The notes beneath the pieces were generated by a model, which made no database searches, had not been told where the DNA came from, and was given only the letters and a program-made list of their open reading frames with translations. Both the position numbers and the translations under genes were made by a program. From an uncultured Holophagaceae bacterium (GTDB taxonomy: Bacteria; Acidobacteriota; Holophagae; Holophagales; Holophagaceae), in the NCBI GenBank assembly GCA_903857495.1, contig CAIOFF010000069.1, forward strand, positions 1-54,297: a stretch of DNA of 54,297 nt, in the 5' to 3' direction. Positions 41,407 through 48,564 of this stretch are shown here, one piece after another. Numbering within the stretch: position 1 is the stretch's first letter; the number at the start of each line of letters is the position of its first letter.

Positions 41407-41488
41407 AAGTTGGGGTGAAGGCGCTGGGGCCAGGCCCCATCTATCAACCCATTCCTGCACTTCTTCGTGTCTTCGTGCCTTCGTGGTG
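41371..41488. repeat. Inverted periodic repeat, ACGAAG core
   Basis: Arms of 28 nt at 41371-41398 and 41461-41488 match at 27 of 28 positions in inverted orientation. Each arm holds three 9-nt units with core ACGAAG preceded by CACC. The 62-nt interior contains a perfect hairpin TGGGGCC-A-GGCCCCA (41425-41439) flanked by GTTG/CAAC. The left arm lies inside the 3' end of the permease gene; the right arm ends 35 nt before the desulfidase stop. It could serve as a bidirectional terminator between these convergent genes. Confidence 0.92.
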
Positions 41489-41522
41489 AATCGGTTGCTC
41501 TTTCCCTGACCCTTCGGGGAGT

Positions 41523-42782
41523 TCAGGGCCTTCCCAGCTTGGCCTGCATGATGTCGAGGATCTCGGTGTCGGCGCCGGCCATGCCGCGCTGGGCGAGGCG
41601 GCCCAGGTTCTCGAGGGAGGCTGCGCCCCCGGCGCCCACGATGCCGTCCGTGGCGGGGATGCCGAAGCCCGCCAGGGCCAGGCTGGCCGAGCGGAAGGCC
41701 GCCTCCACGCCGGTCATGGCCTTCATGGCGCAGCCGACCTTGGCGCCATCGCAGATGAGCCCGGCCAGGTTGCCCACCATGTTCTGGATGGCCAGATCCA
41801 GCTGGGCCGGCCCGCCGCCGCCCAGGTGCACCAGCCCCGCCGCGATGCCGATGCCCGCGGCGTTGGAGGCGCCGCACACCGCCGACAGGGTGCCCAGCCG
41901 CTGGGTCGTGGCCGTGGTGAAGAGGCAGGCCAGGGCCAGGGCCTCCTCGATGCGCGCCTCGGGATGGCCCTGCTCCCGCGCCCACAGGCCCAGGGCCACG
42001 GCCACGGTGATGCCCTTGTTGCCGGAACCCGCCAGGGACATGACCGTGAGCGGCTCGCCGGACATGCGGCCCAGCACCCCAGCGCTCACCAGCCGCGGGA
42101 TGCGCAGCCAGGGTTCGCTCCCCGGCGGCGGCACGAAGCCCGCCGGGAAGTGATCCACCGAGTGCTCGGCCATGGCCAGGTTGAGGGCCAGACCCTCCCG
42201 CAGCCGGGTCCGGTCGGCCTCGGTCAGGGTGCCCGCCAGGGCCACCAGGTCTGCCAGGGACATGGCCCCCACCTGCTCGCGCACGGAGTCCGCCGCCCCG
42301 GCGCCCGCCGCGGCCAGGGGCACCGGCACCGCCACGCCGTTGGCCTCCAGGCAGACCAGCCGCGTGTGTTCCTGCTCCAGCACCGCCCGGCCCGCGCCAC
42401 CCGCGCCGACCACCGTGCAGCTGATGTAGAGCTCCGTGCGGGTCGCGTCCACCTCCACCTGGAGCGACTCCAGGGTGAGCAACCGAGCCGCCTGCGCCCG
42501 TGCCTCCGGGGTGACCGTTTCGAAGATCTGCAAGGCTGGCGAGGGATCCGGCAGCACGGCCCCCAGGGCCAGGGCCCATAGCACGCCTGACTGGTGGTCG
42601 CTGTTGGGGATGCCCACCGCGTGGCAGTTCTTGTAGGTGCGGGCATCCAGCACCAGCTGCACCGACCGCGGGCTGCCCCCGGCCTGCTCGGCGGCGAGGC
42701 AGGCCGCGTAGGCCACCGCAGCAGGCTCCGTGCAGCCCAGCGCGGGCTTCCATTCGGCGGACAGATACTCAGTTAGGTTCAT
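41523..42782 (-). CDS. L-cysteine desulfidase family (UPF0597)
   Basis: The 419-residue protein matches the UPF0597/CyuA family related to the alpha chain of iron-sulfur serine dehydratase. Such enzymes release sulfide and ammonia from cysteine using a 4Fe-4S cluster. Visible features: ALGCTEPAAVAYAA near the N-terminus, AGSGNKGITVAVAL, ATTQRLGTLSAVCGASNAAG and DGAKVGCAMK, which include the conserved cysteines. ATG 42782 has GAGG six bases before it; the frame opens 61 codons further upstream through repeat sequence. Whether it prefers cysteine or serine is not shown. Confidence 0.85.
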   Translation of the reverse strand: MNLTEYLSAEWKPALGCTEPAAVAYAACLAAEQAGGSPRSVQLVLDARTYKNCHAVGIPNSDHQSGVLWALALGAVLPDPSPALQIFETVTPEARAQAARLLTLESLQVEVDATRTELYISCTVVGAGGAGRAVLEQEHTRLVCLEANGVAVPVPLAAAGAGAADSVREQVGAMSLADLVALAGTLTEADRTRLREGLALNLAMAEHSVDHFPAGFVPPPGSEPWLRIPRLVSAGVLGRMSGEPLTVMSLAGSGNKGITVAVALGLWAREQGHPEARIEEALALACLFTTATTQRLGTLSAVCGASNAAGIGIAAGLVHLGGGGPAQLDLAIQNMVGNLAGLICDGAKVGCAMKAMTGVEAAFRSASLALAGFGIPATDGIVGAGGAASLENLGRLAQRGMAGADTEILDIMQAKLGRP

Positions 42783-42864
42783 GCGCAACCTCGGCAAGCC
42801 ATTCTCCCCGAATCGGCCCCTGCCCCCGGTCACAGTCAGCAGCACCCCCCAGGAGCAAAGGCGG

Positions 42865-42892
42865 AACCACAGATGACGCCGATGGGCGCAGA
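42865..42892 (+). repeat. Single periodic arm, CAGATG-type core
   Basis: AACCACAGATGACGCCGATG and the following GGGCGCAGA match the CAGATG-family arms at 1707-1726 and 2031-2060, 40 kb away. No inverted partner is seen nearby. It lies in the cysteine-desulfidase upstream gap. Confidence 0.75.
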
Positions 42893-42928
42893 CCCGCATC
42901 GGAACGTGGGTTGAGACTCTATCTATCT

Positions 42929-43195
42929 GGTTCTTCGGGGATTCCCGGGAAAGAAGAACCGCCAACGGCAGAGGAAACAGAGGGTGCCGACCGACCCCTG
43001 CAAGCGCCCGCTTTCGGCGGCTGTGGGCAGTTATCCCCGTTCATCCGTTTTTATCCCCGTCCAAATGCGCTTGTTGTTGAACCTTCGGCCTGGCATTCCG
43101 TCCCAGAAAGCAAAAGCATGACGGGGATCAATGGGATGGACGGGGACGCCTGCAAGTGCGTGGCCGATAATCATCCCGGGAATCCCGGAAGAACC
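42929..43195. repeat. 267-bp element with nested inverted repeats
   Basis: Outer inverted repeats of 22 nt (42929-42950 and 43174-43195) match at 21 positions and read GGTTCTTC then GGGATTCCCGGGA inward. Inside are periodic arms with core GGGGAT: 43031-43070 and, inverted, 43116-43150. TGGCCGATAATC at 43161-43172, next to the right terminus, is identical to 12 nt at the end of the 434-bp element near 2092. No gene is inside. Same nested plan as the 434-bp element, with different sequences. Confidence 0.82.
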
Positions 43196-43201
43196 ATTTA
43201 A

Positions 43202-43245
43202 TTATCAGCTTTTATCGGTGTTCATCGGTGGCAATAAATGCTTTT
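43202..43245 (+). repeat. Periodic arm, TCGGTG core, copy 1
   Basis: TTATCAGCTTTTATCGGTG followed by TTCATCGGTGG and AATGCTTTT. A second, direct copy with one more 10-nt unit lies at 46201-46254. It begins seven bases after the 267-bp element. From here to bcp (43365) nothing else is recognised apart from the probable bcp promoter region. Confidence 0.85.
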
Positions 43246-43364
43246 TTGTCGACCGCCCTGCCGACCCACCCCATCCCCTGCGCCTTCGGGGATTTCAACC
43301 TTCTGGTCGGTGGTTACCCCACAGCCGGGTTTCCTTTTCCTGTTCCAACCCCTAAGCTGCCTCC

Positions 43365-43835
43365 ATGAGCGCACTCACCGGCAAACCCATTCCCGCTTTC
43401 TCCCTGCAGGACGACCAGGGCGCCACAGTCACGGCCAAGGACCTCGAGGGTCACTGGACCGTGCTCTATGCCTACCCCAAGGACAGCACCCCCGGCTGCA
43501 CCACCGAGTCCTGCGACTTCCGCGACAACCTGGCCCGGGTGCAGTCCCTGGGCGCCCAGGTCTACGGCATCAGCCGCGACAGCCTGAAGAGCCACCTGAA
43601 CTTCATCGCCAAGCAGAGCCTGACCTTCCCCCTGCTCTCCGACCCCGACTGCGCCCTGCTTACCCCCCTCGGCGCCTTCGGCAAGAAGATCATGTACGGC
43701 AAAGAAGTGCAGGGCATCATCCGCAGCACCTTCCTCATCGACCCCAAGGGCGTCATCCGCCACGTCTGGCCCAAAGTCAGCGTGAAGGGGCACGTGCAGG
43801 AGGTCCTGGAGGTTCTCGCGGGCCTAAAGGCCTGA
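43365..43835 (+). CDS. bcp: Thiol peroxidase of the Bcp (PrxQ) family
   Basis: A 156-residue peroxiredoxin that reduces hydroperoxides with thioredoxin. The peroxidatic cysteine is in PKDSTPGCTTESCDFRD, with the resolving cysteine five residues later, typical of Bcp. Length is normal. It is followed after 1 nt by the Sel1-repeat gene, probably one transcript. Confidence 0.95.
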   Translation: MSALTGKPIPAFSLQDDQGATVTAKDLEGHWTVLYAYPKDSTPGCTTESCDFRDNLARVQSLGAQVYGISRDSLKSHLNFIAKQSLTFPLLSDPDCALLTPLGAFGKKIMYGKEVQGIIRSTFLIDPKGVIRHVWPKVSVKGHVQEVLEVLAGLKA

Positions 43836-43836
43836 C

Positions 43837-44628
43837 GTGAATTGGGCCTATCTCGGCGTTGCCGCACTGCTCCCGCTGATCGTGGCGATGGGCGCAGCCC
43901 TGGCGGCGGGAGCCGTCAAGGCCATCCGGCTGAACCAGCTGGGTGGCTCCAGCCGGGCGGCCTTGGCTCGGCTGATCACGACCATGACCATCACCTTCCT
44001 GGCCGCCTTCTGCCTCTTCGGAGCCTGGGAAGCGAGGACCACCCTCGGCGGCCTGGCCCGAGTGGCCCTGGGCCGCCCCCAGGATCAGCGGGCCATGGGC
44101 CAGCTGCGTTCCCACGGCGAGGGGTTCCTCAAGAAGGATCCCGCCAAGGCGGTCCAGTGGTTCCAACAGGCCGCTACCGGCGGTGATGCCGAATCCCAGC
44201 TGTTGCTGGCCAGGGCCGTGTTGCATGGCCAAGGCCTTGCAAAGGATCCCGCAGCGGCGCTCCGCTGGGCCCAGGCCGCCGCAGATCAGGGGCATCCGGA
44301 TGCCATGGTCCTCGCTGGGGATCTGCTCGCCCCCAGCGACCCTCTGGCTGCCAACAGGCGCTATGGCCAAGCCCTGGCTGCCCTCCAGGACCGCGCCCAC
44401 CAGCGGGACGCCCCGGCCTGCTTGTCCTATGGGTTGTTGCTCTGCTCGGGTAAGGGAACACCCAAGGACCTTGTCGAGGGTTTGGCCTGGATGCTCACGG
44501 CCCGGAAGCTGGGGCTCAGCCCCTTCATGGGGGTCATCGTCCAGTTGCAGGAAGCAGGACTGACACCATCCCAGCGCGACGAGGCGGCCCAGCGTGCTAC
44601 TGCGATCCAGTCGACCCTCGGGCGCTGA
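43837..44628 (+). CDS. Membrane-anchored Sel1-repeat protein
   Basis: The 263-residue protein has two N-terminal membrane segments (about residues 5-26 and 45-66) and then Sel1/TPR-like repeats: DPAKAVQWFQQAATGGDAES, LHGQGLAKDPAAALRWAQAA and GKGTPKDLVEGLAWMLTARK. Sel1 repeats form alpha-solenoids that bind other proteins. No enzymatic domain is present. The GTG 43837 start lies right behind the bcp stop. It converges with fabI, with two bases between the stops. Confidence 0.8.
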   Translation: MNWAYLGVAALLPLIVAMGAALAAGAVKAIRLNQLGGSSRAALARLITTMTITFLAAFCLFGAWEARTTLGGLARVALGRPQDQRAMGQLRSHGEGFLKKDPAKAVQWFQQAATGGDAESQLLLARAVLHGQGLAKDPAAALRWAQAAADQGHPDAMVLAGDLLAPSDPLAANRRYGQALAALQDRAHQRDAPACLSYGLLLCSGKGTPKDLVEGLAWMLTARKLGLSPFMGVIVQLQEAGLTPSQRDEAAQRATAIQSTLGR

Positions 44629-44630
44629 CT

Positions 44631-45410
44631 TCACCCCGCCATGATGCTGAAGCCGCCGTCCACGTAGAGCACCTGGCCGGTGATGCCGCGGCCCATATCG
44701 CTGACCAGGAACACACCGGCGTCGCCCACTTCGAGCTGGTCGGTGTCCTTCTGCAGCGGGGTGTGGGATCGGTGGTGTTTGAGCTTGGTGCCGATCCCCG
44801 GAATGGCCGAGGCGGCCAGGGTCTTGATGGGACCAGCGGAGATCGCGTTCACGCGGATGCCCTGGGGACCCAGGTCCGCGGCAAGGTAGCGCACGCTGGC
44901 TTCCAGGGCGGCCTTGGCCACGCCCATCACGTTGTAGCCGGGCACCACCCGCTCGGCCCCCAGGTAACTGAGGGTGACGATGGAGCCACCCTCGGGCATG
45001 AGGGGCTGGGCGGCATGGCTGACTGCCGCCAGGGAGTAGGCGCTGATGTCATGGGCCACGCGGAAGTCCTCGCGGCTGGTGTCCACGAAGCGGCCCTCCA
45101 GCGCATGGCGGGGGGCAAAGGCCACGGCGTGCACCACGAAGTCGAGCTTGCCCCACTTCTTGCGGATCTCGTCGAAGGCCATGACGATCTGGCTATCGCT
45201 GCCCACATCCATGGGCAGGAGCAGGGGGTTCTTCAGGTCAGCCGCCAGCTCGTGGACGTTCTCCCCGAGGCGCTCATTCTGGTAGGTCAGACAGAGCTGG
45301 GCACCGGCCTCGGACACTCGCTGGGCGATGCCCCAGGCGATGGACCGCTTGTTGGCCACACCGATGATGAGCCCCCGCTTGCCTTCCAACAACCCGCCCT
45401 TGACCACCAT
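44631..45410 (-). CDS. fabI: Enoyl-[acyl-carrier-protein] reductase
   Basis: FabI performs the last reduction of fatty-acid elongation with NADH. The 259-residue protein has the FabI-type cofactor motif GVANKRSIAWGIA, the Y-x6-K catalytic pair in GYNVMGVAKAALE and ISAGPIKTLAASAI, the substrate-binding loop. ATG 45410 follows GGAGG at 7 nt. It is not near the fabD/plsX cluster. This type is the usual triclosan target. Confidence 0.95.
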   Translation of the reverse strand: MVVKGGLLEGKRGLIIGVANKRSIAWGIAQRVSEAGAQLCLTYQNERLGENVHELAADLKNPLLLPMDVGSDSQIVMAFDEIRKKWGKLDFVVHAVAFAPRHALEGRFVDTSREDFRVAHDISAYSLAAVSHAAQPLMPEGGSIVTLSYLGAERVVPGYNVMGVAKAALEASVRYLAADLGPQGIRVNAISAGPIKTLAASAIPGIGTKLKHHRSHTPLQKDTDQLEVGDAGVFLVSDMGRGITGQVLYVDGGFSIMAG

Positions 45411-45515
45411 GCGATTTCCTCCGAAGTCGTTTCGAAACAGTCACCCAGGATACCCGTGAACCTCGCGTCGCGACCATACCCAGGGTCAGGTGTCTGCCTT
45501 GAGGAACGCGCCGGA

Positions 45516-45833
45516 TCAGAATCCCGTCAGCAGCAGGTCCATGGCCGCAAGAATCTCCGCGCGATGGGCGGCGAGGTCCCCGACCACGGGCCCCAGCTCC
45601 CGCAGCGGGATGCCCGCCAGCTCCGGCACCACCGCTACCAGGGGCTGGCCCTGGAACGGCAGCACGGGACACAGCCGGGTGAGTGGGGGTCCTCCCGCCT
45701 CCAGCTGCCGGTAGAGGGGCACCACCAGCCGGGTGCCCAGCTGGGAGAACACGTCGGATTGCACGTCCACCAGGAAGGGCACGGTGGCGCGGGTCCTCGA
45801 ATTCAGGTTCTGATGGACTGAGTAGGCCACCAT
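45516..45833 (-). CDS. ccdB: CcdB-type toxin
   Basis: A 105-residue protein of CcdB length and pattern: AYSVHQNLNSRTRATVPFLV at the N-terminus, PLTRLCPVLPFQGQPLVA in the middle and AAMDLLLTGF at the end, where CcdB has its gyrase-contacting tryptophan-glycine-isoleucine; here the end is leucine-threonine-glycine-phenylalanine. CcdB poisons DNA gyrase unless bound by CcdA. Its ATG overlaps the ccdA stop (TGATG). Confidence 0.88.
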   Translation of the reverse strand: MVAYSVHQNLNSRTRATVPFLVDVQSDVFSQLGTRLVVPLYRQLEAGGPPLTRLCPVLPFQGQPLVAVVPELAGIPLRELGPVVGDLAAHRAEILAAMDLLLTGF

Positions 45834-46078
45834 CAGAAGGACCGGAGGCCGTCGCTGAAGACCCCCGCGGCCTCGACCCGCTGGTTGTAGGTGGCGATGG
45901 CGGCCTGGTTCTCCTCGGCCCAGCCCTCCGCCAGCCGGGCACTGACGGCATAGGCCAGGGCCTCCTCCGCCACCGCCGACAGGTTCAGGCCCAGGTCCTT
46001 CCCCGCCTGGAGCAAGTCCGCGTCCAGGCTGAGGTTCACGGGCCGCTTGGTGCCTTCCCTGCGGTTGCCACCGGACAT
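45833..46078 (-). CDS. ccdA: CcdA-type antitoxin
   Basis: An 81-residue protein with an N-terminal ribbon-helix-helix (KRPVNLSLDADLLQAGKDLG, then NLSAVAEEAL) for DNA binding and a C-terminal region (EENQAAIATYNQRVEAAGVF) that neutralises CcdB. ATG 46078 has GGAGG four bases upstream; the frame opens six codons earlier without support. A palindrome over its promoter is a probable autoregulatory site. Confidence 0.9.
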   Translation of the reverse strand: MSGGNRREGTKRPVNLSLDADLLQAGKDLGLNLSAVAEEALAYAVSARLAEGWAEENQAAIATYNQRVEAAGVFSDGLRSF

Positions 46079-46087
46079 ACAGCCTCC

Positions 46088-46132
46088 ACAAATCATGCGC
46101 CTATTCTATGCGCATGATTTGTGCGCTATCAA
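46088..46132 (-). promoter_or_regulatory. ccdAB promoter with palindromic operator
   Basis: On the minus strand TTGATA (46127-46132) and TAGAAT (46103-46108) are 18 nt apart, a good sigma-70 pair. Perfect 13-bp inverted arms (ACAAATCATGCGC, 46088-46100 and 46110-46122) flank the -10 box, ten bases before the ccdA start. This is the layout expected for repression by a ribbon-helix-helix CcdA/CcdB complex. Confidence 0.8.
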
Positions 46133-46200
46133 GCCAATTTTCATCCGTCAAGAATTTAGCGGCCCACATCACCAGCAATAGATTCTTTTCATCTCTTTCT

Positions 46201-46254
46201 TTATCAGCTTTTAATCAGCACTTATCGGTGTTCATCGGTGGTTAAAATGCTTTT
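46201..46254 (+). repeat. Periodic arm, TCGGTG core, copy 2
   Basis: A direct copy of the arm at 43202-43245, but with an additional unit (ATCAGCACTT) inserted after TTATCAGCTTTTA. The two copies end identically in ATCGGTGTTCATCGGTGG and then AATGCTTTT after a short variable spacer. It precedes the TPR gene by about 60 nt. Confidence 0.85.
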
Positions 46255-46314
46255 CCCAACCTAGCCTGCTCAATAATCGGGTTCTACTGGTTGCCTCCCA
46301 GGTCCCGGACCCCC

Positions 46315-47391
46315 ATGCTCCCCTTCGCCGCCCCTCTGCTTCTCCTTCAGCTCCAGGCCCCAGACCCGGCCTTCCGGGCGGACCTGGATGCCGGGCGCTA
46401 CCTCGCGGTGCTGGCGGAGTCCTCTCGGCGGGTGGGGCAGAACCCCCGCGATGCCGCAGCCCTGGCGGCCCGGTCCCAGGCTCTGTCCAGCCTGCAGCGC
46501 TTCGGCGAGGCCCTAGCCGACGCGGACCGGGCGCTGCAGGTGAACCCCCGGCTCGCGGACGCCCTGCTGGCCCGGGGCCTGGCCCGGGCGGGCCAGGCCA
46601 TCCGGCAGCGGGACCTGGGTGCCCTGAGAGAGGCCCTCGGCGCCCTGGATGATCTGCGGGCCGCCACCGAGGCCGATCCGAGCCTAGCTCCGGCCTGGAC
46701 GAGCCTGGGCCTGGCCTACGAGCTGCTGCCGGGCCTCCTGGGCGGCTCCACGCGCAAGGCCCTCCAGTGCGCCGACCACCTAGCTCGCCTCGTCCCGGCC
46801 CGGGGGGAGCTGCTGCGCGCCCTAATCCTTGTGGAAGAGGGCCGCTGGCGGGACGCGGAGCCCGCCTTCCAGCGGGCCCTGGCCCTGGCTCCGGGTGACC
46901 CCGAGGTCGTCGCCCAGTGGCTGGACGCCCTGGACAGTCGCCCCGCCAAGAAGGCCCTGGGCGAGGCCGGGAAGAACGCCCGCCTCCTGGCCGAGGCCGC
47001 TCGGCTGCTGCCCAGCATCCGCACCCACGCCCAGGCCGTGACCGCCGTCAGCGACGCCTACCTGCACGCCGGCCAGCCCGAAACCGCCTGGCAGGTCCTC
47101 CAGGAGGCCCTACCCCACGCCGACGCTCCCAGCCTCCTGCGCCTGCAACTAGGCAAGGTCGCCGCCGTCAGCGGCCTCCACCGGACCGAAGGCCTGGCTG
47201 CCCTGGACCAGGTCCTCCGCGAGCCCCTCGAAGGCGGCACCGCCGGCCTCCCCGGCGCCTGGTGGCGCAGAGGGCAGATCCTGATGGACCTCGGCCGAAA
47301 CGACGAAGCCCTGAGGGCCGCGCAGAAAGCCCTCGAATTGGATCCAAGGCACCGGGGGGCAAAAGCACTATTAGAAGCTATCGGGAAGTAA
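46315..47391 (+). CDS. Secreted TPR-repeat protein
   Basis: The 358-residue product starts with a short signal peptide (LPFAAPLLLLQLQA) and consists mostly of TPR-like helical pairs, e.g. LQRFGEALADADRALQVNP, WRDAEPAFQRALALAPGDP and GRNDEALRAAQKALELDPRH. It is alanine/leucine/arginine-rich and has no catalytic motif, so it is probably a periplasmic scaffold protein. The frame starts eight codons upstream at a TTG, but ATG 46315 gives the signal peptide. It marks the edge between the GC-rich backbone and the AT-rich cluster that follows. Confidence 0.78.
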   Translation: MLPFAAPLLLLQLQAPDPAFRADLDAGRYLAVLAESSRRVGQNPRDAAALAARSQALSSLQRFGEALADADRALQVNPRLADALLARGLARAGQAIRQRDLGALREALGALDDLRAATEADPSLAPAWTSLGLAYELLPGLLGGSTRKALQCADHLARLVPARGELLRALILVEEGRWRDAEPAFQRALALAPGDPEVVAQWLDALDSRPAKKALGEAGKNARLLAEAARLLPSIRTHAQAVTAVSDAYLHAGQPETAWQVLQEALPHADAPSLLRLQLGKVAAVSGLHRTEGLAALDQVLREPLEGGTAGLPGAWWRRGQILMDLGRNDEALRAAQKALELDPRHRGAKALLEAIGK

Positions 47392-47547
47392 CCAATCGGG
47401 CTTTCCATCCAGTGGTTCTAATACCTCTACAATTTTAGTATAATCAAATACGCCGCATATCGATATATTTCATTATAATTTCACGGTTATTATTCACAAT
47501 AAATCATGCATTCTTATATTGAAGTTAATATAACTTTATGATCATAA

Positions 47548-48564
47548 TCACGGGACTATATTTCTGCGCCCAAGAAGTCCTCGCTGACCGTGCCTTATTG
47601 CTAAGTAGATGAGTTTCAACCTCATGAAAACTTTGCGATAATTACGAAATAAAACGCATGCAAGAATAATTAAATAAATTGAATATATAGTTGTATTTAA
47701 AATTACAATAACCATATTTGTTGATTTATTTAGAAAAATTCTATTACGTGCCGAATAATATATTCTATCCTCATTAGCATTGGGAGAAACAAACATATTC
47801 CCGTTCGGCCACGAGGTATCGATATCTAATATGACAGAGTCACTGCAATTATAAATAATCGCCTGTTGATTCAAAAAGCGCTCACTGTACTCAATGTCAT
47901 CCATATCCACAAAGAGTTCAGACATGGGGTACCCAACTGCAATCAACCATGATGAGTGGAAAAAGAATCCTCCGTATAAAGCGCAGTCTAATTTATCTAA
48001 TGTGGTTTCATCAAGATCATTTGATGGCTTTGCTGAAAATATATTTTTAAATTTTGTTAGAATATCTTTAAAGTGAAACCCTAAAAATGAGTTTGGGGGA
48101 AGCGATTTTACAACGCGATAACAATCCTTTTCTTGGTTGTTGCTATAACTAATTCTTCTGCTAAGGAGACAATTAGTGGGCACATTACCCAAGTAATAAT
48201 AATTTTTAATTAGAGCTTCTAATGCATTAAATATGGGCTTATTGTCATCATCCAACAGCCATATAAAATCGTAATCTAGTTCTGCAGCACGCTCTAACCC
48301 AGATCTAAATCCACCCGCGGAACCTCTATTTTCAAGAAGATCTATGCATTCAATACAATTACCATGAATATCAATATATTTTGCAATGCCTATTTTTGTT
48401 TCATCTCCAGAGCCATTATCTACTACAATCAATTTACCTACACCCATGCCTAATACAGCTTCGATCACCTGTTTCAATAAATGCAATCGATTCCCGTAAG
48501 TAACGGTAATAACACATGTTCTTAAAAAATATGATTGATATTCGAAATCACCCATTGAACTCAT
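47548..48564 (-). CDS. Glycosyltransferase family 2, AT-rich gene
   Basis: A 338-residue GT-A enzyme: VITVTYGNRLHLLKQVIEA at the start, VVDNGSGDE, the DxD-type LLDDDNKPI and ENRGSAGGFRSGLERA, as in galactofuranosyl- and rhamnosyl-transferases. A hydrophobic segment near residue 290-310 may hold it at the membrane. It is strikingly AT-rich in codon use (many AAT, ATA, TTA) compared with all genes before 47391. It is the last gene of the minus-strand cluster and its start overlaps the methyltransferase end. Confidence 0.85.
   Translation of the reverse strand: MSSMGDFEYQSYFLRTCVITVTYGNRLHLLKQVIEAVLGMGVGKLIVVDNGSGDETKIGIAKYIDIHGNCIECIDLLENRGSAGGFRSGLERAAELDYDFIWLLDDDNKPIFNALEALIKNYYYLGNVPTNCLLSRRISYSNNQEKDCYRVVKSLPPNSFLGFHFKDILTKFKNIFSAKPSNDLDETTLDKLDCALYGGFFFHSSWLIAVGYPMSELFVDMDDIEYSERFLNQQAIIYNCSDSVILDIDTSWPNGNMFVSPNANEDRIYYSARNRIFLNKSTNMVIVILNTTIYSIYLIILACVLFRNYRKVFMRLKLIYLAIRHGQRGLLGRRNIVP

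Noticed and set aside
43202-46254. Composite transposon bounded by the two TCGGTG arms
   Set aside because: The enclosed genes are housekeeping (bcp, fabI) on both strands, no transposase is present, and similar arms occur in many other gaps.
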